DNA of 64,000 bases, from assembly GCA_037903475.1 (NCBI GenBank), contig JBAJFG010000347.1, forward strand, positions 1,488,001-1,552,000, given 5' to 3'. This document shows, one piece after another, positions 1 through 12,700 of the stretch. The notes below the pieces were generated by a model. It was given only the letters and a program-made list of their open reading frames with translations. It did not search any database and was not told the origin of the DNA. Within the stretch, counting starts at the first letter, position 1, and every line of letters begins with the position of its first letter. A program made the position numbers and the translations under genes. This stretch comes from Ancylostoma caninum. Lineage: Eukaryota > Nematoda > Chromadorea > Rhabditida > Ancylostomatidae.

Positions 1-3000
1 AGGGTCCATCAATAAAAAATTTCCTCTGAGTATTCTTTCCCATTTTCTAGTCCTTTCATCTTATCTATTCTAATTCTCATTCATAATGCAGTGCACGTCC
101 ATGTGGCGCGAAATTACTGGAGGGGGCTCCTCTCGTTGGCACAGGATGTCCAGCGGAGAATTCCTAGGCCGCGAGAATAGCCTGCCATGGATGTGGGCGG
201 GGCTTGGGGGCAAAATTCGAATATCGTGGATTTCAACGAAACTGGCATTATTCGATAGATCATGTGGAACCGAATCTAATGGTGTGTTCAGAATTTCTTG
301 GCAGAATCTAGAAACTGTGAAAATCACGATTCAATGGGAATATCAAGCACTCGTTAATAATTTCCAAAGTTGAACACCTCTAATTTGGCTTCAGCCAGTG
401 TTCTTGGAGAATTCCGCCAGTCGCTCTTGATGCATAGGAAGCGTACTACATTGTATTTCAGTGACAGTGACCGTGTTTCATTTCGTGACCGTTGCGATAC
501 ACGTGAACATTGAAGCGGAGCACCATATGAATGCGATATCGCAAAGTAGCCATTTTCTGCCTCAAGAAACACGAACAGCGTCTACTCCAGTGGTGTATTA
601 CCCTAGGAGCTCCTAGAGCGTACAGCGTACTTGCAGATTTTAGGGAGGAAATATCTTTAGCGGGACAAACAATGCGGTTCTGACTGGTGAAAAACAGCAC
701 CTCTCAAAAAATCTGAAAATTTCGAAGCATCGCAAATGTAGATGAATGTGGTACCAAAATGATCAGCTCAATCTCTAGAGTCCGAATATGTAAGTATTTC
801 CTTATGTTCCTACTATAAGATGTACCCCACACAGCGCATATCCTTAGGATACAATTGTCGCGGAGTCTCGCTCGCTAATTCGTACCCGCAGGGACTTTAG
901 GAAGTTGACGCTTTTACAGTGAAAATTTGAAAATTTTTTTAGGCTCATCTTGTAGATCTCGTCTCTACAAATCGATTGGTGGGTAGAAATACTGATAAGG
1001 ATCGAAACGAACTGAGCTACGAGGAAAAAACGAAAAAAACGCGGATTCGCGTTTTTTTCGTTTTCTGTCCAACAATTACCGTGGTTACTGTACTTTTTCA
1101 CACTTTCTTCTCGAACTACCAGGCTGCTTATCACCATTTGAGGAAGTGCCACGCTCACGAAATTGAGCATTTATTTATTTATTTATTTATTCCTTCGTGT
1201 AGAATAATTCAGTCTGCATCCTTATTTCAGTCGGCCGTCATACTGAAATTTACTCTACTTCTTGTAGTTTTGCTCTCGTAATGTCAAGCTTTAACATTTC
1301 CCTTCCAGATTTCTTCCAATATGTACGCCTTCTCGTGCTCTGAATGTTGTAGCGTCCCCGTTGAACCTAGGAACCCAGCTGCTCGTGTAACAGGGTATCG
1401 CCTTACCCTTTTGTTTTCGTGTCGGATGAGGGTGTCGCGTCTAGCAGCGCTATGCGCACGGCCGTCATTCATTACGTCGATGCCACTTTAATCCTATTTT
1501 GGCAAAAGTGCCCGCTTACTCTCGTCGCCCATGGCTATAAAGTTATGCTATCGACTCTAATGCGGCTTTCTGGATAAGTAGGCTTTTGAAGTTGCCGATC
1601 CAGAAGGGATTGGTCTGCGAGTGGGCTCGTGATGGCATTAGCATGTGAAAGTGAGATTGGCTTGGGTGAGATTTTCACTCGTGCCATCGTAAGATTAGCT
1701 TATGGAAGATGCTCGTGACCATTCCCCTGAAACACTGGCACGTTTTTGGACGAGTTTTCCTGAAACTTGTGCTAGGATTGGGAGAAAAATTTGCCAGTCC
1801 ATCGGCTAGAGTCTCCCTCTTCCTATAGTCTGTTACGAAAGTGCCGATATTGACTGCATGCACCTTCTGGCTTTTCTCGCCTACCTCTCCGAATATAGCA
1901 CATTTTTCCGTTTCGTTCTTTTCTCTAGTTTCTCTTCAATGCTCTTACCGTTGTGAAACGGACCATGTTTATCCGCAAAAATCAACTGTGTTCATCTGCA
2001 GTCCACAACTATCGTAAATACTAGGTCTCAACATACTATTATATTTCATTTTGGCTGTCATATCCTTTCTAGTGCTTTCCCTTCAACAACAGAAGAAAAA
2101 CCTTTATGTGTGCTCTGAAACAAAAATAATCCGAACAACGATGAAAAACTTTTTCATTCCAGTAAATATTAACCTAAAAGCTGGACTCTTCTCATCGTGG
2201 GACAGGTGAAGTATTCAAGCAGTTCGAATAGTCCATTTCCCATTAAAAATCCACCTTCCAGTAAAAAGAATAAAAAGCAGTAACAAAATCCTTTTCCTAG
2301 TAAAAAAATACGATACCGTTGTTTTTTTTTTGGATTTTTGCACCCATAAACTAAGTGCTACTCTCCAGGCTAACAAATCGGGTAGTCCTTACCCTTGCAA
2401 TACCTTAGGATACCAAGGCGAACTGTGCCATGCCAATCCTCGATTTGTGGATCATACCTGCCGTAGTGTTCAGCATAGCTGTGGTGTTCTTCTGATAGAA
2501 ATCCGCTCCGATCCCCATTCACTACCAGAAAATTCCTGGTTGCTATGTATTTCGATTCGCAGCCAATTATAGTGTATTAAAACGATCCCGGAGCCCAGTC
2601 GCGGTATTTGCACAAATTCCTGCTGCGTTCTCCTCGCATACCACCCGGTATTGATCCACTATACTCTATTTTGAGTCCAGTTTTTCTTCTTTGCTATTGA
2701 AGCATTTATAACGTTGTACAACAACATTTCCATCCACTTTTTTCGAATTGTACTACCGGTCTAACAACATGCCCTTGCTTTTTTATCCAGAGTTTCTCTT
2801 TTTTCCGTTGCTTTTAGCACTTTGCCGCGCTGCTGATTCGCCACCACGATTGAATTACAATTGACGTAAGCACGGGCGGCGGCTGCCATTTAGTGCGCCT
2901 TCTGAAGATGTGGTGCCTCAAAAATGAGGTCAACCCACACATTTTATATTCAGGAGATGAACTTCTTGTGTTACTGCATGCACATGCATGAATATTCTAG

Positions 3001-4049
3001 GATTTTTCTTTGCAGAGTCTGCTTGGAGCAAAAATTTAGGGTGCCCAACCCAAAAAGGAGACCAAACACACAGTCCTGACAACTTTCCCTCGTGTTCCAG
3101 ACGTTTTTTGTTGACAGTGTTCGCCTTACACATTACTTCCTGACGCACATTGTTTATGGTGTCAAAAGGCGTCAACTGCTGACTGTTTCACAGCTTTACG
3201 GCTTAATAGCTCATCTTAAGAATTACTCCGAGCTTGAAAATTTTATCTGCTTATCCACTAATCCGTCTGCCTCATCATCTTCATCACCCACGTTACATGG
3301 AACACGTCTACTATTTATCCGTTTATCTAATAATCTAGTAACTTGTTTCCTTGTCTGGGATTGCATGCTAGGTAACTGAATAATAGGTCAACGTGCCTTC
3401 TACCCTTCGTCTCCTTGTCGTATTTATTATTTATCGCGATTTGCATTGACTGCCTCAGACAGTGTTTTAAGTAAGTGCGAGTGTGCTTATGTTATCCGGC
3501 GCTATGCCGGAAGTACCACTGTCTGTTATCCTGAGAGTGTTTTAGCCGCAGATTTGTGGGATGATCGGATACACATGCAAATGCAATCTCCAAGGAATAA
3601 TGAAACCAAGTTGAATGCTTCACTTCCGGATTTATGCAAGATTCCAGCACAAGATAAAGTGGGATTTGAAATTGCTTGGTGTTCTGGAGCCGTGGCTAAT
3701 ATATTTGACCGTGAGAGGGAAAATATAACTCGTATATATCCGCTCCCACTGGTTTTTATCTGCTCTCCTATCCGATATAACTCATCCATCCACTTGTTCA
3801 TTTGTTGACGCAAGTGCGGTGTCTTGGTGAGAGACAACACGAAGAGGAGATGGAGTGGTTCTTGGATTTCTTGGATCGTTATCAAGTGGAAATTAACCGG
3901 GTAAAGATAACCTGTAGTGAAACGAGTAGGCTCGCAAGTCCGCGGATGTGTTTTTGTTGGACGGCCGACCCTTTAGACCACGCTAACAAATATGCTAGGG
4001 AGCGTTTATCCTACTGGATAAGGTATATCGTATACGGGCTATGGAGAGG
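1..4049. other. Intergenic DNA, no gene recognised
   Basis: No exon chain with recognisable protein similarity was found on either strand. The stretch holds a perfect A/T-rich hairpin at 1027-1064, a short TTTA repeat near 1168-1190, and several overlapping reading frames of 60-120 codons on both strands that show no family signature and no consistent splice sites. I treat those frames as chance. It ends at a MITE starting at 4050. Confidence 0.5.
1027..1064. repeat. Perfect 17-bp hairpin
   Basis: The arms 1027-1043 and 1048-1064 are exact reverse complements (core CGAAAAAAACGCG / CGCGTTTTTTTCG) around a 4-base loop GATT. No flanking terminal repeats or target duplication are visible, so origin and role are unknown. 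Confidence 0.85.
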
Positions 4050-4573
4050 TTAAAGGCAAGGTCCGGGCAAAATTCCATCTCCCGAATTTCTAGTGGATTC
4101 GTAGCCCACGGCGACCTCTTGGACGAAAACTATAGAAAAACCCCTGAAAAGGTCCCACAGCAAATGCATTCCATCGACCAATTTTGGTACGGCGTTTGCG
4201 GGTTTGCGGCGTCCGTGCTTTCAAATGACGTTATACGGCGCGCCCTACATGCTGTCTGTTGTGGCGTCGTAGGAAAAAAATTCATATTCAGAGAACCGGT
4301 GGTCGATTTGATGGGGTGGGGAAGGTTTCAAGAAGTGTTCGTTAGGCTCTACGTATATGAGTGTCTATCGCTGCTTGGTATGCACACGCGCAGCACTTGT
4401 GGGTTGGAGCGCGTTTTCCCACGAGTACCGTAATCCTCGGACGTTTTGTCCCATATCTAGCGATAGAGCTTAAACCGAGGTCTCAAACTTGGGGTACATG
4501 CTACACATATGGTTTGGACTCCAGAGAGCAAAAAACTTGGGTGGGCAAGATTCTGACCGGACCTTGCCTTTAA
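4050..4573. mobile_element. MITE with TTAAAGGCAAGG terminal inverted repeats (524 bp)
   Basis: The left end TTAAAGGCAAGGTCCGG is matched by the reverse complement of the right end (CCGGACCTTGCCTTTAA). TTAA at both tips suggests a TTAA target duplication as in piggyBac-type elements, but TTAA could also belong to the repeat itself. A second, inverted copy of nearly the same length lies at 37678-38200: the left flank here (ATCTCCCGAATTTC and following) is the reverse complement of that copy's right flank. The 130- and 70-codon frames inside are not conserved proteins. The element is non-autonomous; the mobilising transposase is not in the window. Confidence 0.8.
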
Positions 4574-5954
4574 GGGCTGTGTCTCACCTCTGATTCGCGA
4601 TTCCTACTTGAGATGAATCGTCCGGAGGCTCTGATCACAATGGTATAAATGGTTCCTTACCGGATGCAAGAGGATGCAGGATGCTATTCGAGCAATCTGC
4701 CACAACAAGGTGTAGGGAAGTAACGAGCGATGTCACCTGTCTGACCTTGTGATAGATGTCTCAGTCGGCATCTCGAGTTCTCCACAGTAGCACGGTCCAG
4801 AAATGGGGTTTTCTCCATTTTTGTCAGGAATAATGTAAACAAACATGATCAGCGCCTCCCAAAGATTGTTTTTTTACAAAAACATTCGGAGGTGATACAT
4901 TGCTTCCGAGCCTGGGTGTGGGGAAGGACGGAGAGGGACGGGGGAAAGGGGAGGTTAGGTGACCCGGCCCAGCCACGCTTGGAGATCCCAGCTGCGTCTT
5001 GGTAGTTGGCTGACAAAAGCTGGCTCACACTGCAAAATCCTGGTATATATAGGCGGAAATTAACAAGTGTAGACGGGTAAAGTCCTGATGACAGGTGCCA
5101 ACACGTACTCCTTGTAGATTTTAACATGTCTTTACATGTTTGACATGTCAGCTTGACGCGTCAGCTATCATGTCAGCTGACATTTACTCAGGCACTTCAT
5201 GATACCTGGAAATTTCCTGGAGTCATACTTTAGATTTGTGAGTTTTTGCCAACTGTCATCCTGTGACGGTTTCACTCCATTAATGAAGAAGTCATTTACG
5301 ACCTGGGAATTCCAAGTATTCTGACATCTCTCCTCGTCCTAAACAGCTTTCGGAAATGTCTAGGTATAAACATTTACGTCTCTGAACTAATCACGCTCCC
5401 TTCCGCTAATCCACAGAGAACCCGGAAACCCACGAACCGGTCATAACGCCATTTCCTTGGCAAAACGACTTCCCCCAACTTTCCCACATGGGACTTGTCT
5501 CATTCGTTTTACGTTTAGTGTGTCGATATGTTGGATGTTTTGCTCGTAAAGAACTCCATTACTTCGCTGGGCCCGGCATAAAAATCTCCGCCACTGCTTC
5601 GATGGCAGCAGAGACGGCGTCGTCGTTGCAATTTGTGTTGAGAGATGTTTGCGTCGTGATGAGCTTCCCTTTCTCGTACTCCCAACCCGTGCCGTGCGCC
5701 CATTCCAGTGTTCGATTTTTTGTTTGAGTCGAGCGTGCTCATTTTGAGTGACGTTACCCGGTTTTTTGGGAGTTTGTCCTGCAATCCATAGCAGATTTAT
5801 CGCTTCTTTAATTTTGAAACCACCCAGGCAAAATTTCTTTATCTTTCCAACTTGATAATGTTTCAGCAATTTCCCGTATTTTGCCTTTCCTTTAGTAGAA
5901 AAATTCGGATATCCCGCTCATAACTGTGAGTGTTCCTTAGGTAGGGTTTTGGGA
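4574..5954. other. Intergenic DNA, palindrome-dense patch
   Basis: No gene recognised. Positions 5126-5193 are dense in short palindromes (ACATGT, TGACGCGTCA, TGTCAGCTGACA) and repeats of CATGTCAGC. A 142-codon minus-strand frame (5441-5869) overlaps two other open frames, has no family signature and is probably chance. Confidence 0.4.
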
Positions 5955-6140
5955 GAATTTTCGGAATGAGTCCGAACATGATGAGCCTTCCCACAACAAA
6001 AAAAAAACACTCCTTCTGTGCCTTTTTTTGATTTTTTTCTATGAATTCGAATCCGAACATAGTAAGCCTCACCACAAGAAAAAAAACAGTCGTTATGTGT
6101 CTTTTTCGAATTTTTTCTGTGAATCATTTCGTACATTTTT
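5955..6140. repeat. 81-bp imperfect tandem repeat, about 2.3 copies
   Basis: The landmark TCCGAACAT recurs at 5971 and 6052, each followed by a related AGCCTnnCCACAA motif and an A-run then a T-rich stretch. A third partial unit follows (TTTTTTCTGTGAATCA). The overlapping short frames here reflect the repeat. Confidence 0.75.
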
Positions 6141-6688
6141 GCTCTTATTCGATTTTGGTTTTGAATTTAATTTTTTTTGTTGAAAAAGCGGACCATCAGT
6201 ACCGAGAAGTGAGGGTTAGGGGAGTTTCTTATGGGATGGGAGGGTGTTTTACGCCAAAGGAACAGGAATTCGACGAATTGCATTGAGTTGCTCCCGGACG
6301 CAGCAGAAGATGGTCGATTAGATGGAGTTTACTTCAAAACAACTTCTTTCATTGTATTTTCGTTACTTCCACCAGTAAAACAAGATATTGTACATATAAC
6401 CTAAGGCAATGCCATTTATTATCTAGGCTAAGCGTCTTGAAACACCCCAAGTTTACCCATCTTCAACACAAGCGTCAACACGTCTACCCAGAGTAATCTT
6501 AATGCATCCAGGCCCTAGTTTTTGCTCTTTTTCGGCGTAAATACTTCTGAGCTTTAGCGATTGTTCTATACAAAAATTTATGGCAGTTCCTATCCTCTCA
6601 TCACCTCCACTATGGATTGCAGTCTTACTCATCTTTGTGCTCTCTTATATTCAATTTATTTGCTTGTTTCTTTAGTCATTCACCCACC

Positions 6689-6777
6689 CATTCATTCATT
6701 CATTCATTCATTCATTCATTCATTCATTCATTCATTCATTCATTCATTCATTCATTCATTCATTCATTCATTCATTC
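6689..6777. repeat. (CATT)n microsatellite, about 22 copies
   Basis: An uninterrupted run of CATT units. The open frames reading serine/phenylalanine/isoleucine/histidine repeats across it are artefacts of the microsatellite. Confidence 0.97.
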
Positions 6778-9700
6778 GTTACTTCATTCATTTATGCACT
6801 CAATCATTCATCATCTATTCGATCTCTCCACACATTCATTGAATTTCCACTGTTTGTCGTGAATGGACAAAACGAGCACCTATTGGATTAACTTCCTTCT
6901 TGCATGTTTGTTATTCTGTCTCGCTTTGTTTGTTTGCTAGCTTTGTTTACTCTTTAGTTTCTATGTGTTCGTTTCTCTGTTTTTGTGCCTTCACATACAT
7001 TCTTCTCGGGCGTCTGTTAGTTGACCTGCCTGTCAACGTCAACCAATCATTTGTTGACAACTCTTTCTATTTGTCATTCAATCTGACATTGTTTTCATCT
7101 GTTTTTCTGGCTATCCTTCTATGTTTCCACCACACAGATCTATCTGTCACATGTGTTCAACCACCCCCCCCCCCCCGCGCTCCCAACCCTTCAATATCCG
7201 CACTTTATTTGGTTACGCCCGGCTGATCATTCAGAGGACATTACTGCATCTATTGTTCATTCGAAACACTGTGCTATTTCATATCCCTATCGGACAGATA
7301 TCGAGACAACCGCCGATATTTCTGGATTCACCCTGCTCCTATTGATTTTTCCATTAATACCTCCGACATATCAACTGTTGTTCACTGACGAGGCGAGATG
7401 AATGGGCGCGGTGTTGTCGGATATCAGCTGTTCAGCAAATCCTGGGAAAAATTCACGTGGGAGACGGGATCATTCACTTATTGATTGGTTGTATTAAAGT
7501 TGTTAGGAGTAGAAATTTGATGTAGAAACACTATTGTGACAGCATCTCTATTGGTTACATTGTTCTCCCTCATCTTCCCCTTCCTTCTTCTCTTTCTTTG
7601 ATCTTTCTTTATTTTCTCGTCATTTTGTCTCCTTTCTTCCAACTTTTCTCCTTTCTTCCGTCCTTCGTCTTATTCCATTAAATTTTTTCCTCCATCTTTT
7701 TTCCCGCATTTTTCTTTGCAGTTCCTCCCTCACCTTTCTTATTTTCTTTCATGTAGAAACTGTAGTAATCAGTGCATAATTATTTACTATTCGTAGGAAC
7801 TGACGTGCATTGTCATCCGTTTAGTCAGTTCATTATGAATTGTTCTCCATCGTGGTTACCTCCCATTTCGCCGTTGATCGATTTATCGATCTGGTAGCTC
7901 CTCGGCATTTGAACGGTGACCATTTCATCGATTTTTCGCGCTAGGAACATTCTTGGAAAATGTTTTCACTTCACGCTTCGTAGGTTATCCTCATTAATGG
8001 GCAATTATGTAAGGCCGTCATCCCCCGCTAAGCCGTAGCTCCGCCCTCGTTGTTCTGCTTCACCCGCCAAAGTGCTTTCCACGAATATTCCCCGTCTAAT
8101 CAGTCATGCGCTTGTCATTTGTTCGCTCCGCCCCCTCTTTGACGTAACCAGCTGAGCGGTTATCAGTCATTTCCAAGGCGGCGTTCGCACATTCACGCTA
8201 CGAGCATCAGTGTTCGCAGATGAATTCATCCTGATTAGCGTACCAATCGATTTATTGATTAGTACTGGTTTCAAGGCAGTAGAGAGCACATGGAAGGCCA
8301 CTGATCGCTTCGGAAGCGGTGTTTTGCAACCGAGAGCGTCACATGCTGGGACATGTTTCTCTTTTGCGGAGATGTGTGCTGATAACAGTCATATGATGAC
8401 GGTGCTACCGCAGTAGTGGTGTGGCTGATCTTCATGGTCCTGTTGGTCTTGGGGTGTAGAGGAACTTTCCCATTGTTATACTCACTGCAATGCAAGAAAT
8501 TCCCTCTAGTCTTTCTGTGAATCTATATATAATAATTACTTTGCGATGACCTATAGATTACTGCTCCTTCCTGGGGCTCGCAAAAACACTTTAAAGTGCA
8601 GAGCTTTTGAAAATTCCTTACTACTGTTTTCATTATTTTCCTGTTTGTTTGTTGCTTTTGTTTCTTCTTCACATGTTGTCTTTGAACACACATTGTGTTC
8701 CTGTTCAATTTCCATGGAATCCATGACACTAAAAGAAAATTTCTACTACCTACCCTTGAGTTTACACAGTGTCATTGTTGTTTTCCCGGCGTCAATCGAA
8801 ACCTGTTCACTTATTGTTGAGAGCGAGAGCGTAGCAGCAGTTGATTCATTAACGGAAATGTTAGGTACACGAAAGAAAAACGTGGAAACTTCTCTGGGAT
8901 AGAACTCGTTTTCCGATGCTAAATTTGCCATTTCATGTTGATTTATTTCCATATTCTGATGAGCAATGGCGAAGTTTTTCCAGTTATGTCTACATTTTGT
9001 TACACAATTATCTGGAACCGAATTAAAGAAAAACTGTAGGTCTGCTCTATCGAAATTATAATAGTAATTTGGAAAGCGATTCGATAATTTCATTATTCGA
9101 AAGAGAGAAAGACCTATGGACCTCCTTATCTTTCCTCCAGGCCTGCATTGCACTCACTTTCGCGATTTTTCGAATCTTCGGCTTACTCGAAATCATCCTT
9201 TGAATTTCGAATATTCCTAAGAAGCCATTCAGTTCTTAGAATAATGCAAAATGCAGGCACATTATCGTATGAAGAAGACAGATACTGTGGCTTTCGAAAG
9301 ATCTGCATTATGAATACCTATTTTCGCTCGTTTTTCTTTGCTTCCTAGGAATTTCCTGGAGTTTTCGTGGTTGCTTTTTATCACTTCAGGGCTTTCTTCT
9401 TTTCTTTCGAGGACTCATGATTCTTCCATAGACGCGCACTACCACCCTTTTGAATATCTTTTCGAACTTCACTTTTCCTTCATTAGAAGTGTTCGAAGCA
9501 CACTCGACCTTTCCTTTTTTCACGCAGAAGTAGAAAGAAAATGTTAACTATTTTAGGAAGAACGATAACGCGAAATTATGTAGTCCCTGGAGAAATGAAG
9601 GCTGGAAAAACTTCTGCTAAAAAAAAACTGGAGTTTGTCGCGGAAGCCTACTACTTTTTCTCTTATACACGTTGTATTTTTCATTTCAATGGTAATTTCC

Positions 9701-12700
9701 CTGATTTTTACGACCTTTCCATGGGGTTCGGGATGTCATGACCTCTCGTAGCAGAAAATTTGTTTCATTAACGAACTCATTTCTGAGCGGTTTTACATTC
9801 TTAACAATACCAGAACTATGCAGTAGGAGGGATAGTTTCAGCCAGAATATTTTTCGGAAGCTGGGGCGGTTGGAGAACGAATATGGTACTAACATATGCT
9901 CTAAAGTGAATAATATTGTAAAATAAGCATTTTATATCATATTGAAGGCAAGAGACTTTGTAAATGTAGGACTCCTCACACATGTTCGTTCACACTCATA
10001 TTGTCGTAGGAAATGCCTGCTTATAACGTACTATAAATGCTATAAACGATTGTTTTTAGCATCATTTTAATAACCATCCTGATGTTGTCGCTCACGTGAG
10101 CTAGCTTTATTAATTTATCCACTAAGTTTAGTAAGTTAATCAATAAGTAAATAATCGAGTTCCATTGCTATTTTCCATCAACTGATGTCATCCAAGATCC
10201 AAGGCAACAGTCGCATTCCGATAACATGTTCCAGTTTTGGGTCAGAATGACGAATTTACCTCATGACTCCGTCTATTTCTTTTCATGACACACGGATTAG
10301 TGTCACGAGAATTTGCCGTGAACTGATTGGCTCGTCTCATGCTATTTAAGGAGGCCTAGATTCAGCATATGGAGAAAAATTCTTTGGAGCAGATCTTCGG
10401 CCAACTTTCTAGACAATAAGTGACTTTAGCTTGGATTGTAATTAGGGATAACACTTTAGCATGGATGTGGGCTTCCTGCAGGATTTTTGATGTAGGAATT
10501 ACATATTCATAGGTCCTGTTGTGTTAAAATATGTCTTTTCCAAATAAAACTACTCTATAGGACTGTTCTCATTACCATTTATTATTACTATTACTTCTTT
10601 TGCCTACTTCTGCTGTTACTGGCACTAATGCTATTGCTTTGGCATCCCTTCCTTCCACCAAGTTGTTCTTAAATGAACGCTTGCAGGGAGAATTAAACAA
10701 CATTCATTTGGTTTTCTAATTCTTTACACCAACATGACCTTCACTGCGTCGCTATCCGGTTGGATGCGTCTATTTTTAGATGATGAATTGCCGCGACATC
10801 GCAGTTGCTTCTGTTTTTCACGTCATCTTCTCGTTTCCGCTAGGCGTCAGAAAACCAGCGAGCGTTTCGTGACACTTTGGTCTGGATAGACGTTCTTTGG
10901 CCGACGAAAACTTCCGCAACGTCTTCCGTATCTGATGGGAAGTACTTCGGTACTATGCCTTTTCTCCGTATCTGATGACAATTAGCCCCGTTCACTCCGA
11001 ACGCAGTTTACGAACAGCGTGACGTCTTTTAAAGGCTCATTTAGGCTTTGCACCACGCCCCAACACCTCCCTCATCGATTCGAACGTTACTTGTCTTTGC
11101 CTATTCTGCACTTTTCCTTCAGCCCCTTTTTTATTCGATATTTTAGTATGCCAAGGGTGAAATATCCAGAAAATGGGGCTATTCTCTTATTTGAGTTCCT
11201 CCCACACTCGCTCTTCTCTAGGCTTCGTTATTAATGAGTTCTAAGAAATTCATAATTGGAAATGAGACTAGTAAACATCATCCTGATCATTATAATGAGT
11301 TCTACGAAGCAATTTTGATTATATTTGGTAAACGTTATCCTGAAGTAGACGGGATAATCCTTTCAGTCAGTATCCAGCAGAACGTTAGCCCACGTTTTCT
11401 TGTTGTAGCCCACGTATGCTCGTTTTAATATGCGGATGTCCCAGAATATTGTTACCTTTTTCAGTGGTCAGAACTAATAACTAAGACATATGTAATAGAA
11501 GAAGGAAGAGTGGTTTTTACCTGCTGAGAGTGCCTTAGGCTACTTTTTGTTTCACAGCTGTTAATTTTTATTTCTAAAATGCTTGTTCTTTTATAATCCT
11601 TTAAATTTCCCTAATTACAACGTAGTTATTATAAACTAGACCCTATTTCACATTTTATGCTCCGCTTGCATATATTCTTATAAGATTTGCTTACAACTGT
11701 CGTTTACTTCCAGAAATTCTGACATTCTCCAATTTCTATGTACCTGTTCGCAACTGTCTCTGTAATCTGTTGCTGAGACCTACTGCATTGTGCCTTGTTC
11801 AGCACTACCCTTCACTTGTTTCTTGTCAAATGATATTAAGTGTGAACGTCTCCTGTTGTTCTAAGAAGCTCGTGTCTTTGACTGTCTTGATTTCCTTTGC
11901 TAAACAATTCCATAAAATTCATGACGTGTTTATGGTAAGGAGTGGTAAGCCCAAGTGGGTTTGTCCTGCTTTGGTAGCTCTGTACTGGCACGGAGTTTGA
12001 TGCTACTTCTTAACCCTTGTTTGCTTCCAATCAACTTAAACAAGGGGAGTTGAGGGGAGGGGACGATGAAAAGCAATAAAACAATCGGAACTTGTGCTGA
12101 AAACCTGGGATGATCAGGGGATTTGCCCAAACGCTTAATGGTTCATTTTGACCTTGGTAGCTCCTTTTTCGGATTTCTTCTGCAATTTGTTGTCTCGGTT
12201 CCTTCAATTTGTTATGCCAACAGGTTGAGAACATTTGATTCTCCGTCTTTGTTATTTCATCTGAGTATTCCCCAGAATTACCCGTGGCAACACCATATAG
12301 ACTGCCATCTGTTCTGTCTTGTGTATAAAATTTTCAACATGGATTTTTACCCTGACATTTTCTGGATATGAATCATCGTTTTTCTGCATCTTTACTATAA
12401 TAACTAATGCAGCGGTTTTGATGCGAACCAAAAGATTCATACTCGGACAAATTTTCAGAAGGACGGCAGCAGAAAACTAGTACAAACGACAGGTGACCTG
12501 CGCTTCTTCCGGTTTCCCGCTACAATACTTCTGAATCTTTTCGGCGTCTCTGTGTCTCTCACTCATTAACCACATGATTGAGATCTGTTCCTGCTGCGGT
12601 CCCTCCGACAGTTAGTCTGAGTAGTTGTTTCCTTCACCATTTTTTTCTAACGATCTGAAAATTCTTCTTTATCGTCTACATTCGCATCCACTTTTCAACT

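Noticed and set aside
2410..2495. Possible terminal exon ending in a hydrophobic segment (WIIPAVVFSIAVVFF) after a CCTTAG acceptor
   Set aside because: A single isolated hydrophobic exon with a weak acceptor; no in-phase upstream exon could be found.
4041..4433. 130-codon plus-strand open frame
   Set aside because: It lies inside a TTAAAGGC MITE; the inverted copy at 37678-38200 does not preserve this reading frame.
5441..5869. 142-codon minus-strand frame
   Set aside because: No family signature, overlaps other open frames, and lacks splice or start context; probably chance, although a lineage-specific gene cannot be excluded.
6561..6862. Frames encoding Ser/Phe/Ile/His repeats
   Set aside because: Translation of a (CATT)n microsatellite.
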